NCBI GenBank assembly: GCA_910574185.1
Contig: CAJSZQ010000001.1
Span: forward strand, 186,001 to 250,000
Reading direction: 5' to 3'
Length of the DNA stretch: 64,000 nt
DNA from: Lachnospiraceae bacterium
GTDB lineage: Bacteria > Bacillota > Clostridia > Lachnospirales > Lachnospiraceae
Below the pieces are notes generated by a model, which was not told the DNA's origin, ran no database searches, and saw only the letters and a list, made by a program, of their open reading frames with translations. Positions 39,287-47,422 of the stretch are shown here, in pieces (within the stretch, counting starts at the first letter, position 1; each line of letters begins with the position of its first letter). A program made the translations under genes and the position numbers.

Positions 39287-39484
39287 TCAGTCGGATTCTT
39301 TTGCTTCGGACGGCTCATTATTCGTCGGTAAGCCAACACCCGTAGCGATGTAATTCATGCAGTTGAGAATTTCCGTATCACTCATGCCTTTCGCTCTGAG
39401 CCATTCGGTCATTCTTGCCACTTCCTGAACATTCATCATTTCGGTTTTCTCCTTTTCTTCAAAATTAGAACCTTGTTCCGTCAT
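39287..39484 (-). CDS. Small hypothetical protein
   Basis: 65 residues (MTEQGSNFEEKEKTEMMNVQ). Contains 'EVARMTEWLRAKGMSDTEIL' and 'CMNYIATGVGLPTN', a helical pair seen in small phage proteins. ATG at 39484 follows AAAGGAGG. Preceded by the element copy at 39499. Function unknown. Confidence 0.6.
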   Translation of the reverse strand: MTEQGSNFEEKEKTEMMNVQEVARMTEWLRAKGMSDTEILNCMNYIATGVGLPTNNEPSEAKESD

Positions 39485-39498
39485 ATGTATCCTCCTTT

Positions 39499-39523
39499 CA
39501 TAAAGGGCAATGTATTATTTGCG
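39499..39523 (-). promoter_or_regulatory. Copy of repeated 25-bp element
   Basis: Minus-strand CGCAAATAATACATTGC then CCTTTATGAAAGGAGG, ending at the ribosome site of the gene at 39287. Confidence 0.75.
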
Positions 39524-39592
39524 AACTAAAACAAACAGCGTCAAGTATCGGCTTGATTGTACCATTTTTCAATCAAAAAATAAAGAACCCTT

Positions 39593-39617
39593 CATAAAAG
39601 AAGTTGTCATTATTGCA
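39593..39617 (-). promoter_or_regulatory. Copy of repeated 25-bp element without a gene of its own
   Basis: Minus-strand TGCAATAATGACAACTT then CTTTTATGAAG. Between this copy and the next (39499) there are about 70 bp with no visible frame, so this one may make a short RNA or be a relic. Confidence 0.65.
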
Positions 39618-39621
39618 TACA

Positions 39622-40035
39622 TCACCTCCTTTCCTGATTTAAAATCCAGAAGAAACGTCTGTACAGTTCGTAGTAAACATCCTTACAGCAAGGCACATTT
39701 GCCCTGGCTCTGAGATGGTCATAGGAAATCCCTTGTGTAACTGCCTGCAGAATATAATCACCCAGTTCGGCATCTGTTTCTGCAGCTGCTTTCTCTATCA
39801 GCTCCATTCTCTCTGAGTAAAACTCTCTCGCCTCTACACATTTGGCAGTCGGATCACCATAACTTCTTGCCAGTATTACAGCATCCATCGGTCGCTGGCT
39901 CAGTCCACTCAATGCCGCTCTTGCTTTCTTCCAAATCGGATACTGAAGACAGAAGTGTTTCAGTTCATAGTATCGATGCTTCTCAATCCAGTACGGATTT
40001 TTCTCTGATAATTCCGGTCGTATTGTTGTTGACAT
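39622..40035 (-). CDS. ArpU/RinA-like late transcription regulator (possible)
   Basis: 137 residues from ATG at 40035, 8 nt after GGAGG (MSTTIRPELSEKNPYWIEKH). The order 'YYELKHFCLQYPIWKKARAA', 'DAVILARSYGDPTAKCVEAR', 'MELIEKAAAETDAELGDYIL' and an end with 'TQGISYDHLRARANVPCCKD' plus 'YYELYRRFFWIL' resembles the small ArpU/RinA-type regulators of Firmicutes phages, whose C-terminal part is a sigma-region-4-like helix-turn-helix. It could control late genes. The DNA target is not known. Confidence 0.55.
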   Translation of the reverse strand: MSTTIRPELSEKNPYWIEKHRYYELKHFCLQYPIWKKARAALSGLSQRPMDAVILARSYGDPTAKCVEAREFYSERMELIEKAAAETDAELGDYILQAVTQGISYDHLRARANVPCCKDVYYELYRRFFWILNQERR

Positions 40036-40110
40036 ATGCATTTCCTCCTTCTAAATCTATTCTAGGTTAGAAATGCGAATCAGTAAAAACAACCTCGGTG
40101 GCATTACGGC

Positions 40111-40140
40111 AAAAAGAAAGAGCCCTTGTTAGGACTCCTC
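40111..40140 (-). terminator. Cassette terminator copy
   Basis: GAGTCC TAACAA GGGCTC then TTTCTTTTT; TAA ends the gene at 40129 (final residues Glu-Glu-Glu-Ser). Confidence 0.75.
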
Positions 40141-40344
40141 TTCGATTTCTTTTTTCTTGTAATGGGACACGATTTTAATTACTCCATAAGCGATTGTCAT
40201 TCCAACCACACTTCCTATAGCGCCTAACAAACACCCTTTATTCATTCCATATTCAATTCCCTCATCATAGAAAGCGGTTAAAGTTTCGCTATGCTCCACC
40301 AAAAGTTCGTTTAGTTCTTCAATCTGTTTACTATTCATCTTCAT
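40129..40344 (-). CDS. Small membrane protein in a cassette
   Basis: 71 residues (MKMNSKQIEELNELLVEHSE). An N-terminal helix, then a Gly-rich membrane helix ('GCLLGAIGSVVGMTIAYGVI', about 37-56) and a charged end KKKEIEEES. AAAGGAG lies upstream, directly joined to the element copy at 40361. Function unknown. Confidence 0.6.
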   Translation of the reverse strand: MKMNSKQIEELNELLVEHSETLTAFYDEGIEYGMNKGCLLGAIGSVVGMTIAYGVIKIVSHYKKKEIEEES

Positions 40345-40359
40345 AAAATCACGCTCCTT

Positions 40360-40674
40360 TCATAAGAGCAGTTGTGTTTTTTGCGATTTCCAACGAATCA
40401 TGGTCATTTCGCACGGATAATCCTCATAGCCGATTGTCTCCGGAGTAATAAATCCTTCCAAGACACCGCGAATAATTTCCGCCTCATACTGCTTATACGG
40501 AAAAACGTCATCCGGTAAATTTCTATGTATGCAGCCACAATGCGAGCATCGGAATCTCTGTATTTTTATTTGTCTGGTTTTTCTTCCTTTTGTCCGTATA
40601 ATTCTTAATACACTATCGTAATATTTCAGTGGAACTCTACAGTCCGAACAGACTGCATTCTCCTTGATTGCCAT
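40360..40674 (-). CDS. DUF6431-type zinc-ribbon protein, C-terminus altered
   Basis: 104 residues from ATG at 40674, 8 nt after AAGAGG. 'VCSDCRVPLKYYDSVLRIIR' and 'RFRCSHCGCIHRNLPDDVFP' form a zinc ribbon, followed by 'YKQYEAEIIRGVLEGFITPE' and 'YEDYPCEMTMIRWK', the conserved DUF6431 end. Proteins of this family are usually longer and linked to mobile DNA in Lachnospiraceae. Here the last eight residues (SQKTQLLL) are encoded by a 25-bp element copy, so the original end seems to have been replaced. Probable DNA-binding remnant or adopted regulator. Confidence 0.65.
   Translation of the reverse strand: MAIKENAVCSDCRVPLKYYDSVLRIIRTKGRKTRQIKIQRFRCSHCGCIHRNLPDDVFPYKQYEAEIIRGVLEGFITPETIGYEDYPCEMTMIRWKSQKTQLLL
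40361..40385 (-). promoter_or_regulatory. Copy of repeated 25-bp element
   Basis: Minus-strand CGCAAAAAACACAACTG then CTCTTATGAAAGGAG. It overlaps the 3' end of the DUF6431-type gene and leads into the gene at 40129. Confidence 0.75.
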
Positions 40675-40689
40675 ATACTTCACCTCTTC

Positions 40690-41146
40690 TTTTTGAGGTC
40701 AATTATACAGTAAATAAGAAAAGAGCGCCAACCGTATTACTTGATGACACTCTGAATAGAAATGTAAACATTGAGATTCCGCTTTGCCTACTATACAAAA
40801 TATTGCTTAACTCAATTTGCTAGTACACCATTTTTGACACCAGTTTTTCTTCAAACTACACCATTTTACGATAAGTTACGATACTTCTCCCAAAACGGAA
40901 AATGGTCTAACCCCTTGTAAAATCGCTATTTCTCAAGGTTCCGCCCCATTCTCTTTTCCCTGTTTAACATTTGTTATTATTTCTTCAAATACGCCTTTTG
41001 GATATTTAGAAGTTAAAGAAATTTCTAATAATTGTAAAGAATACATTGAAAATAATTATTAGCAAAATTTATACGAAACATGAAAATGCATATTACTTAT
41101 CCATTATCACTACCATCTTACCATCAAAAAAGGAGAATTTAATACT
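40690..41146. other. AT-rich junction between the two phage blocks
   Basis: No gene is visible here. Transcription diverges from this stretch and base composition changes across it. ACACCATTTT occurs twice (about 40826 and 40858) and the segment has the look of leftover mobile-element DNA, but no transposase or terminal repeats can be shown. Promoters for both sides probably lie here. Confidence 0.5.
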
Positions 41147-41194
41147 ATGACACCAAACAAAACAAACCTAACAAACAAAAATTCATTAATATAG
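41147..41194 (+). CDS. 15-residue leader peptide (possible)
   Basis: ATG at 41147 follows AAAAAAGGAG at good spacing and opens a 15-codon frame (MTPNKTNLTNKNSLI), rich in Thr and Asn, ending 23 bp before the next gene. It may be a leader that couples or tunes translation of what follows, or a relic. Confidence 0.35.
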   Translation: MTPNKTNLTNKNSLI

Positions 41195-41217
41195 AAAAGG
41201 AGATTTCACAGTAACTA

Positions 41218-41427
41218 ATGGCAGAAACACTTTACAATAATAAAATTTATAAACCAGACTATACAACCTATGGAGGAGAACTAACATTATTTGATTTTGA
41301 TGGACGCCACACAATGAAAACTATGTCTGACAAAATCATCAGAACGTTTACATTTGATAGACAATGTGAAAGAAATATAAAACTAAGAAATAATACTATT
41401 AAAAAAACAGGAGGTAACAAATGTTAA
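41218..41427 (+). CDS. Small hypothetical protein
   Basis: 69 residues (MAETLYNNKIYKPDYTTYGG). Contains 'GELTLFDFDGRHTMKTMSDK', similar to small proteins at the start of phage operons. AAAGGAG lies about 15 nt upstream, a loose spacing, so the start is uncertain. The end overlaps the next ATG by 7 bp. Function unknown. Confidence 0.5.
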   Translation: MAETLYNNKIYKPDYTTYGGELTLFDFDGRHTMKTMSDKIIRTFTFDRQCERNIKLRNNTIKKTGGNKC

Positions 41428-41825
41428 GAAATCTGATGAGGCCAAAACACAAAGGAAATATGCTTGTAATAGATTTATCAAAGTATGGGTATCCGTGTTA
41501 TACAGTAGAATGTACATATCATTTTGATAAAAAAGAAAATAAATATTCTTTATCAATGTGGTTAAATCGTAACGATATTGGAGATCGAATGAAAATATCC
41601 TCAAAGAAAATTAGTACACAATACATATCAGGAACCAGGGAGACCATTATCGAAGATATCTGCAGAGTAGTTTACTATGCTGCAACTGTTGCTGATAAAG
41701 ATACTAAGAAAAAATACTTTGATAAGTATATTGATAGATATGAATATGAATTGGCATGTTTTGAAAGAGGAAATGAACTTTTTGAGAAAGAGGCATTAGA
41801 AAAAACTAATGATGGTAAAGATTGA
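41421..41825 (+). CDS. Hypothetical protein
   Basis: 134 residues with a strand-rich N-terminus ('NMLVIDLSKYGYPCYTVECT') and a helical C-terminus ('KKYFDKYIDRYEYELACFER'). GGAGG is well placed before ATG at 41421. It overlaps its neighbours on both sides, so it is part of an operon with the deaminase-like gene. No family recognised. Confidence 0.6.
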   Translation: MLRNLMRPKHKGNMLVIDLSKYGYPCYTVECTYHFDKKENKYSLSMWLNRNDIGDRMKISSKKISTQYISGTRETIIEDICRVVYYAATVADKDTKKKYFDKYIDRYEYELACFERGNELFEKEALEKTNDGKD

Positions 41826-42240
41826 TTATAAATATTTTAACAAAGCTAGAGATGCTGCAATGCTCTCAGATTACGCAAAGATCCATGTAGGATGCATTGC
41901 AGTGTATCACAATTCTGTCATCGGTATGGGATGTAATTTAAACAAAACTCATCCCACACAACAATATTATAACCGTTACAGAATTAAATCTGAAAATTTG
42001 CTACCAAAACTACACGCTGAAATAAACTGTATTAATTCCATTAAAGATCTCAATATAAATTTCTCAAAAGTGAAATTATATATTTACAGAATTAGAAAAG
42101 ATCGTCCTTTTGGAATTGCACGTCCATGTCCTTCCTGTATGGCAGCAATTAAAGATCTGGGAATAAAAGATATATATTATACAAGCAATGACGGATACGT
42201 GCATGAAAGAATATCTATTGTAGAAAGAGGTGTTGCGTAA
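41809..42240 (+). CDS. Cytidine/dCMP deaminase-like protein
   Basis: 143 residues with the zinc deaminase signature: 'HVGCIAVYHNSVIGMGCNL' (about 27-45), 'LLPKLHAEINCINSI' (about 64-78; His-Ala-Glu) and 'ARPCPSCMAAIKDLGIKDIY' (about 104-123; Pro-Cys-x-x-Cys). Such enzymes deaminate dCMP or cytidine to adjust nucleotide pools; phage versions may also act on other substrates. Starts at ATG 41809 or 41812 within the end of the preceding gene. Confidence 0.8.
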   Translation: MMVKIDYKYFNKARDAAMLSDYAKIHVGCIAVYHNSVIGMGCNLNKTHPTQQYYNRYRIKSENLLPKLHAEINCINSIKDLNINFSKVKLYIYRIRKDRPFGIARPCPSCMAAIKDLGIKDIYYTSNDGYVHERISIVERGVA

Positions 42241-42471
42241 TTGTGTAGACTATGTTTACGAGATAAATGCCCTTCTGCCTGTCCGAATTACATTCCACCG
42301 AAAGCATATTACTATTGCTCCGAATGTGGGCAAGGTATCTTTGAAAGCGATGAATATATTGAAAATGATGATGGAGAGTATCGACACTATGATTGTTTTC
42401 GGGGAATAAAGGATTTGTGTGAATGGCTGGGATATGAAATTAAAACTATGGAGAATAATGACTATGATTAA
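42241..42471 (+). CDS. Small zinc-finger protein (TTG start)
   Basis: 76 residues from TTG at 42241, directly after the deaminase stop codon. Cys clusters 'CRLCLRDKCPSACPNYIPP' and 'YYCSECGQGIFESDEYI' suggest one or two zinc sites, plus 'YRHYDCFRGIKDLCEWLGYE'. No ATG option exists near the start; GTGTTGCG is the only purine-poor upstream sequence, so it probably relies on coupling. Function unknown. Confidence 0.6.
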   Translation: MCRLCLRDKCPSACPNYIPPKAYYYCSECGQGIFESDEYIENDDGEYRHYDCFRGIKDLCEWLGYEIKTMENNDYD

Positions 42472-42649
42472 ACTAAAATGGATAATTCCAAAAATACATA
42501 ATCTTCCACAATGTATTTATATATGTTGGTGGAATAGTGAATATTTTATTGATAAAAATAATTGGTACAAGTAGTTGAATTTGAAAATATAAAGAAATAT
42601 AAGAAAACCAATAAGAAAATAAACAAGTCAAAAGACAAGGAGGACTTAT

Positions 42650-44503
42650 ATGGATGTTTTTGAATATTTGCCGCAACTGATTGTTGCCTATGATGGTAAC
42701 GATGAATTTGCTAATCTTATTCATGTAAAAAAAGCAAATAAAAACAATAGCTATTACTGCCCTTGCTGTGGAGGGGTTGTTAAACCCAGGGCGATAACAA
42801 GTACAAAGGAACAATCTCATTATTATCACATTTCCGGGAAATGTACAAAAGAAAGCCAGCTTCATTTTTTTTGTAAAAATTGGTTGTTTAAAAAAGGAAG
42901 TAAATTTTATATAAACGAGAAATTGTTTGAAGTTGCTTCGATAGAAATTGAAAAAATATGGTATACATCATTCGGAAATTATAAGCCAGACATTACTGTA
43001 TATACCTCATCTGATGATATCATCTATTTTGAGATGTTTTTTTCCAGCCGAAAAATTGGTGATGATTATTTTTGTAAATGGAATGCACTTGGAAATGATG
43101 TTGTAGAAGTTAATATAAAAGAATATCTGTATAAAACTGATGAAAATATTATACCTGTGTTTACATACTTGTATCATGACGGAGTATGTTATTCCAAAAC
43201 ATATGAAAAGAGAGATTTATATGCGTCTATAATTGCAAAAATAAAACACGAATTAACCAGACAAAAAGTTCTTAATTATAAAGCAAGAATCGAACAATTA
43301 GATTGGTTTTGGCAAAAGATTATAGAAAATGCCACAAGAGACGATATAATTAACTGCATTTATTCTATGACTTATGAAGATATGATTTCCTGTTATGAAA
43401 TTATAAAAAGAAAGCAATGTGTGTCATATTTAAAACAAGATGTTTTAGACACGATTAATCAAAAAATAATAGGCACTGTTAGAGATTCTATTAGTCTTCC
43501 TTTCGATGAAAATGTCTATTTTGATATAAGATGTATCAGGGGGAGAACATATGAAGTCGGTATTAGGCTAAAAATCCAGACTGAACATATTGTCTATAAT
43601 AATTTTTATCTTCATTGTAATTATAATGAATGTAGTTTTAAAAATTTGGCTGGATATCCGAAAATAGTTTTTAAGAAGAATATATTCACTATTGAAGAAA
43701 TAAAGATTCCAAATAATAAAAAGGCAGAACTTAAAGATATATTTTACAAAACTATTCAATTTAAAAATCGGTTAATAGAATATGAAAAAGAATTGTCAGA
43801 TTTTGAAAGTAACAACTACAAGATTAAATTCAACAATAACCTGTATACCGTTTTAAAGAAAACACACGATAATAAATTAGAACCCATTTTAGAGAATTAT
43901 CATTTAGCGGATATTAGTATTGAATCTTTATCACAGGAAATTCGGCGCAAATCAAAAGAACAATCTGAGAAAAGGTTTTTGGAAAATTATATTAATAGCG
44001 AAAAAGTGCAGACACTTATATCTGATTTGCAAAATAATGGAGCTGTTGGTTTCAAAGTTTATGTCGGATATAAAAAACAAAACACTAAAGATCACGAATC
44101 CAGATTATGTTTTGATTTACATATCTATGGAGGCAGTATTTATAGCAAAATCCTCTCTGCGAATGAAGAAGATTTTTTAGAAACTATAAAACTGGCAAAA
44201 ATAGCGGCTGATAGGTTTATAGAAAAATATAGCGAAATTATTGATTTGGCTTCGCAAATAAATAATTGTAAAAATGGATTCTGGAATGTAGAATTATTAT
44301 TTGATTATAATGGAATATTAAACCTTAAAATTGACCAGACGCATATTAATTCAGTCAGGTATATGACCTACGAAAAGTTCAATTTGTCAGAAAATGTTTT
44401 ATCCTCCACTCAAAATATATATTGTATTTTAGTAGATAAAATGAAACTGGTAATGAAAAATATGGAGCAATACGGATATCGTGCAATGGAGGTGAACCAC
44501 TAA
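42650..44503 (+). CDS. CoiA-like nuclease
   Basis: 617 residues. The first 170 residues match competence protein CoiA: a Cys pair in 'SYYCPCCGGVVKPRA' (about 34-48), 'SHYYHISGKCTKESQLHFFC' (about 57-76), then the nuclease signature 'NYKPDITVYTSSDDIIYFEM' (about 109-128) with Pro-Asp and Glu. The remaining 450 residues are unlike CoiA and helical-beta mixed. It overlaps the RNA polymerase-like gene by TAATG, so both are made together. CoiA-type nucleases act in recombination; the link with a polymerase-like protein is unusual. Confidence 0.65.
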   Translation: MDVFEYLPQLIVAYDGNDEFANLIHVKKANKNNSYYCPCCGGVVKPRAITSTKEQSHYYHISGKCTKESQLHFFCKNWLFKKGSKFYINEKLFEVASIEIEKIWYTSFGNYKPDITVYTSSDDIIYFEMFFSSRKIGDDYFCKWNALGNDVVEVNIKEYLYKTDENIIPVFTYLYHDGVCYSKTYEKRDLYASIIAKIKHELTRQKVLNYKARIEQLDWFWQKIIENATRDDIINCIYSMTYEDMISCYEIIKRKQCVSYLKQDVLDTINQKIIGTVRDSISLPFDENVYFDIRCIRGRTYEVGIRLKIQTEHIVYNNFYLHCNYNECSFKNLAGYPKIVFKKNIFTIEEIKIPNNKKAELKDIFYKTIQFKNRLIEYEKELSDFESNNYKIKFNNNLYTVLKKTHDNKLEPILENYHLADISIESLSQEIRRKSKEQSEKRFLENYINSEKVQTLISDLQNNGAVGFKVYVGYKKQNTKDHESRLCFDLHIYGGSIYSKILSANEEDFLETIKLAKIAADRFIEKYSEIIDLASQINNCKNGFWNVELLFDYNGILNLKIDQTHINSVRYMTYEKFNLSENVLSSTQNIYCILVDKMKLVMKNMEQYGYRAMEVNH

Positions 44504-47379
44504 TGAGAAATAATCTGTATATCCCTTCTATTGACGCGAAGGATTTATATTTATCCAACAATTTTATCAAAAACACTCCCTATGGCTATAAACTTACCCG
44601 TAAGGATGGTACTGATAATCTGGGGAAATATATAAATAGCTTTGATTATAGCTTAGATTTAATAGAATTGCGTGATGTGGCCAAGAAAATATATGGCAAA
44701 AAAGATTCATTATCTTTCTTTTATAAAGGGAAAGAATATTCGTCAAAAGTTATTAACGTAACTTTTAAATACGCAGTTAAAGAATTTAATAAAATTGCAA
44801 AAAATGTCTATGTTAGAAACGGATATAACTTAAGAGATTATAGCCTGACCGATGGTTATGCTATTGACTTAGACAATAATGGCAACAAAATCATGGTAGC
44901 ATTAAAGATAGATGAACCCTTTTATAATTCTATAGATACCTCTCTTCTGCCCCCTTATTTTGCTTGCGAATATGATGAAGAAAAAATGACGTACACATAT
45001 TCATTGGTAAAAACGATAAAATCTGTGAAGTCAGCAAAATGGTTAAGAGAATGGTGCTATGAAAACGGATTTATCTGTAACGGTATTCATTATTGCAGAT
45101 TTAAAAGATCAAGCGGATCAGCAAGAGTTGGAAAATGTTTATTCATTGATAAACGCCTATATCACAATATGCATCAATCTGAGCAATGTGGACTAAATAT
45201 AAACTCAGGCGACAGTTTGGATATTGCTGCATTTGAAGCATATATATCTTTACCAACCAGTAGTATTATAGACACATTAGAAATTCGTCCAGAAAACATA
45301 CTTGTAGTTGATGATTGGACAAGTACATTCTATGACAATGCTGTATGCACTGACCTTGGTGAAAACGGATGGTTGAAGACAGAAGAAAAGGAAATGAAAA
45401 TATCTAATTCCATTTGGGACGGGCAGTCGTTGATTGATTTTTCATTAATGGGAAAATACCAATCTAAAGGAATGCTATTATTAAGAAATAAGTTTTTTAA
45501 GTCTTGTTGTTTCAATACAAACATTCAAAAATTCTTTGACGATAACCATATAACGAATATTTCTCAGCTTCAGGGAGAAACACTAGCACAAGATATACAA
45601 GATATAAAACTTATAACAACTCCATCCAGTATTAAGTTTTATAAATTTGGGAATTTAAAAACATGGTTGGAGAATATATACCCTTTTTTCGGAATTGTAA
45701 AGCATGATAAAGATACACACTATTTCAACGGACGAATGGTTCAGGCTCATTATCAACTTCTGAATACGTTACAGTTATCACAGGATGAAATCAGGCACAT
45801 TGTCAAAGATGGTTTGGATTATATAAATTTGCTCAATACAAACGTGGATGTAATGAGATACCATTTAAAATTCAGTGATACAGATGATGTTGAAATTGAT
45901 AATGTCATGAAAAATAAAAATGAAATCGTGTATAAACTATTGAATTTTGACTGTGCTTTTCATAAGACGCGCATTTATTATGACTTTAAAAAGGATCTAT
46001 GCCGTTCTTATTTGAGGAATATGAAAAAAGGACATATTCTTCTCAATGGAACTTATGCAACTTTATTTGGAAATCCATATGAAATGTTATTGCAGACAAT
46101 AGGAAAATTTGACGGCTCCTCTGTTATTGCTTCTGGCACTGTGCATAATACAAGATATCCTTATGGATGTGAAATTCTTGGAAGCAGGAGCCCCCATGTT
46201 ACTATTGGAAACATCCTGATAACTAAAAATGTAAATTGTGATATTATTGATAGATATTTCAATCTTACTCCAAATATTATCTGTATTAATAGTATTGGAG
46301 AAAATATATTGGAAAGGTTAAGCGGTGCTGACTTCGATTCTGATACCCTGCTTATTACAGATAATAAAATACTTGTTAATTCCGCAAAAAAGAACTATCA
46401 CATTTTTAAAGTTCCAACACGTAATATAAATCCTCCCAAATCAAAAAGACACTATACTCCTTCCGATCTGGCTGATCTGGATGATAAGACAAGCAATAAT
46501 AAGATTGGCGAAATTGTAAATTTATCGCAAGAGCTCAATTCTTTACTGTGGGATATCGTGTCTAAATCCGGCCAATCTTTGGAAGAGCAATACGACAGTA
46601 TAAAAGAAATATATTATGATGTATGTCAGTTAGATGTTATGAGCAATATCGAAATAGATAAGGCAAAAAAAGAATATCCTGTAGATACTACAAGGGAATT
46701 GAAACGGATGCGGAAAAAATACGAGAATTTATTGACCGCATCTGACGGGAGAAAACGGACTCCATATTTTTTAGGATTTATTGCTGAAACCAAGAATTAC
46801 AAAAATGTGAATCGAAAAGATTACCAAAAATATAACACAAGCATGGACTATCTTCATAATTGTATTATTAAAAAGCGATCCGGAAAATCTATGGGAAGTA
46901 ATTTTCTTTCGATAGCAGATATATTTAAACCAAAAGATTATAATAAAGATTTAGTAAATAAAAAGCAGGTTGCCAAAATAATCAGGTTTGCAAACAATAC
47001 ATCTGATTATATAAAAATGGTTTCGTGCAATCCAGCCCTTATAGAAGACAAATATCACTATATAAATCGTTCAAGGGAAGAATTATTATATGAGATAAAT
47101 AGAATGAAAATTAACGAGCATACAATGTATCGCCTGTTGCGTAATTTGGATAAAGAACATAACTCTTCTATCAAAAATTTATTATTTTATATTCTGTTTA
47201 ACTATAGAAATGATATTTTGACGAATATATTGAATCAATATGATAAGGTTAATACATTTTTATGTGAAGATGAAGACGGAGAATTAAGTATATATGGATT
47301 TAATTATTCAAAAAAGTTCCCCCAAGATGATTTTCCAAGTCAAAATTTTACCGTTGCGGACGGCAAAATTTCATACTAA
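44503..47379 (+). CDS. Second RNA polymerase-like protein (DFDSD motif)
   Basis: 958 residues. 'CINSIGENILERLSGADFDSD' in two parts (about 594-614) carries the metal-binding aspartates of the double-psi beta-barrel polymerase family; the fourth position is Ser where Gly is usual. Upstream, 'YPYGCEILGSRSPHVTIGNI' (about 552-571) and 'LFGNPYEMLLQTIG' (about 521-534) look like the second barrel and its surroundings. The same ERLSGADFD context is found in the left-block protein at 10640, so the two are distant homologues. Probably the transcriptase of the right-block phage; activity with Ser in the motif is not certain. Confidence 0.7.
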   Translation: MRNNLYIPSIDAKDLYLSNNFIKNTPYGYKLTRKDGTDNLGKYINSFDYSLDLIELRDVAKKIYGKKDSLSFFYKGKEYSSKVINVTFKYAVKEFNKIAKNVYVRNGYNLRDYSLTDGYAIDLDNNGNKIMVALKIDEPFYNSIDTSLLPPYFACEYDEEKMTYTYSLVKTIKSVKSAKWLREWCYENGFICNGIHYCRFKRSSGSARVGKCLFIDKRLYHNMHQSEQCGLNINSGDSLDIAAFEAYISLPTSSIIDTLEIRPENILVVDDWTSTFYDNAVCTDLGENGWLKTEEKEMKISNSIWDGQSLIDFSLMGKYQSKGMLLLRNKFFKSCCFNTNIQKFFDDNHITNISQLQGETLAQDIQDIKLITTPSSIKFYKFGNLKTWLENIYPFFGIVKHDKDTHYFNGRMVQAHYQLLNTLQLSQDEIRHIVKDGLDYINLLNTNVDVMRYHLKFSDTDDVEIDNVMKNKNEIVYKLLNFDCAFHKTRIYYDFKKDLCRSYLRNMKKGHILLNGTYATLFGNPYEMLLQTIGKFDGSSVIASGTVHNTRYPYGCEILGSRSPHVTIGNILITKNVNCDIIDRYFNLTPNIICINSIGENILERLSGADFDSDTLLITDNKILVNSAKKNYHIFKVPTRNINPPKSKRHYTPSDLADLDDKTSNNKIGEIVNLSQELNSLLWDIVSKSGQSLEEQYDSIKEIYYDVCQLDVMSNIEIDKAKKEYPVDTTRELKRMRKKYENLLTASDGRKRTPYFLGFIAETKNYKNVNRKDYQKYNTSMDYLHNCIIKKRSGKSMGSNFLSIADIFKPKDYNKDLVNKKQVAKIIRFANNTSDYIKMVSCNPALIEDKYHYINRSREELLYEINRMKINEHTMYRLLRNLDKEHNSSIKNLLFYILFNYRNDILTNILNQYDKVNTFLCEDEDGELSIYGFNYSKKFPQDDFPSQNFTVADGKISY

Positions 47380-47422
47380 TGATAAGGATGCTTTAAGGAA
47401 GAGGGAAAAGAGGTGTTAAAAT

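Noticed and set aside
32538-40385. CRISPR array
   Set aside because: The 25-bp repeats are separated by whole genes of variable length, always in front of start codons, and no cas gene is present.
40690-41146. Complete insertion sequence at the junction
   Set aside because: There is a repeated ACACCATTTT and a DUF6431-type gene nearby, but no transposase and no terminal inverted repeats can be shown.
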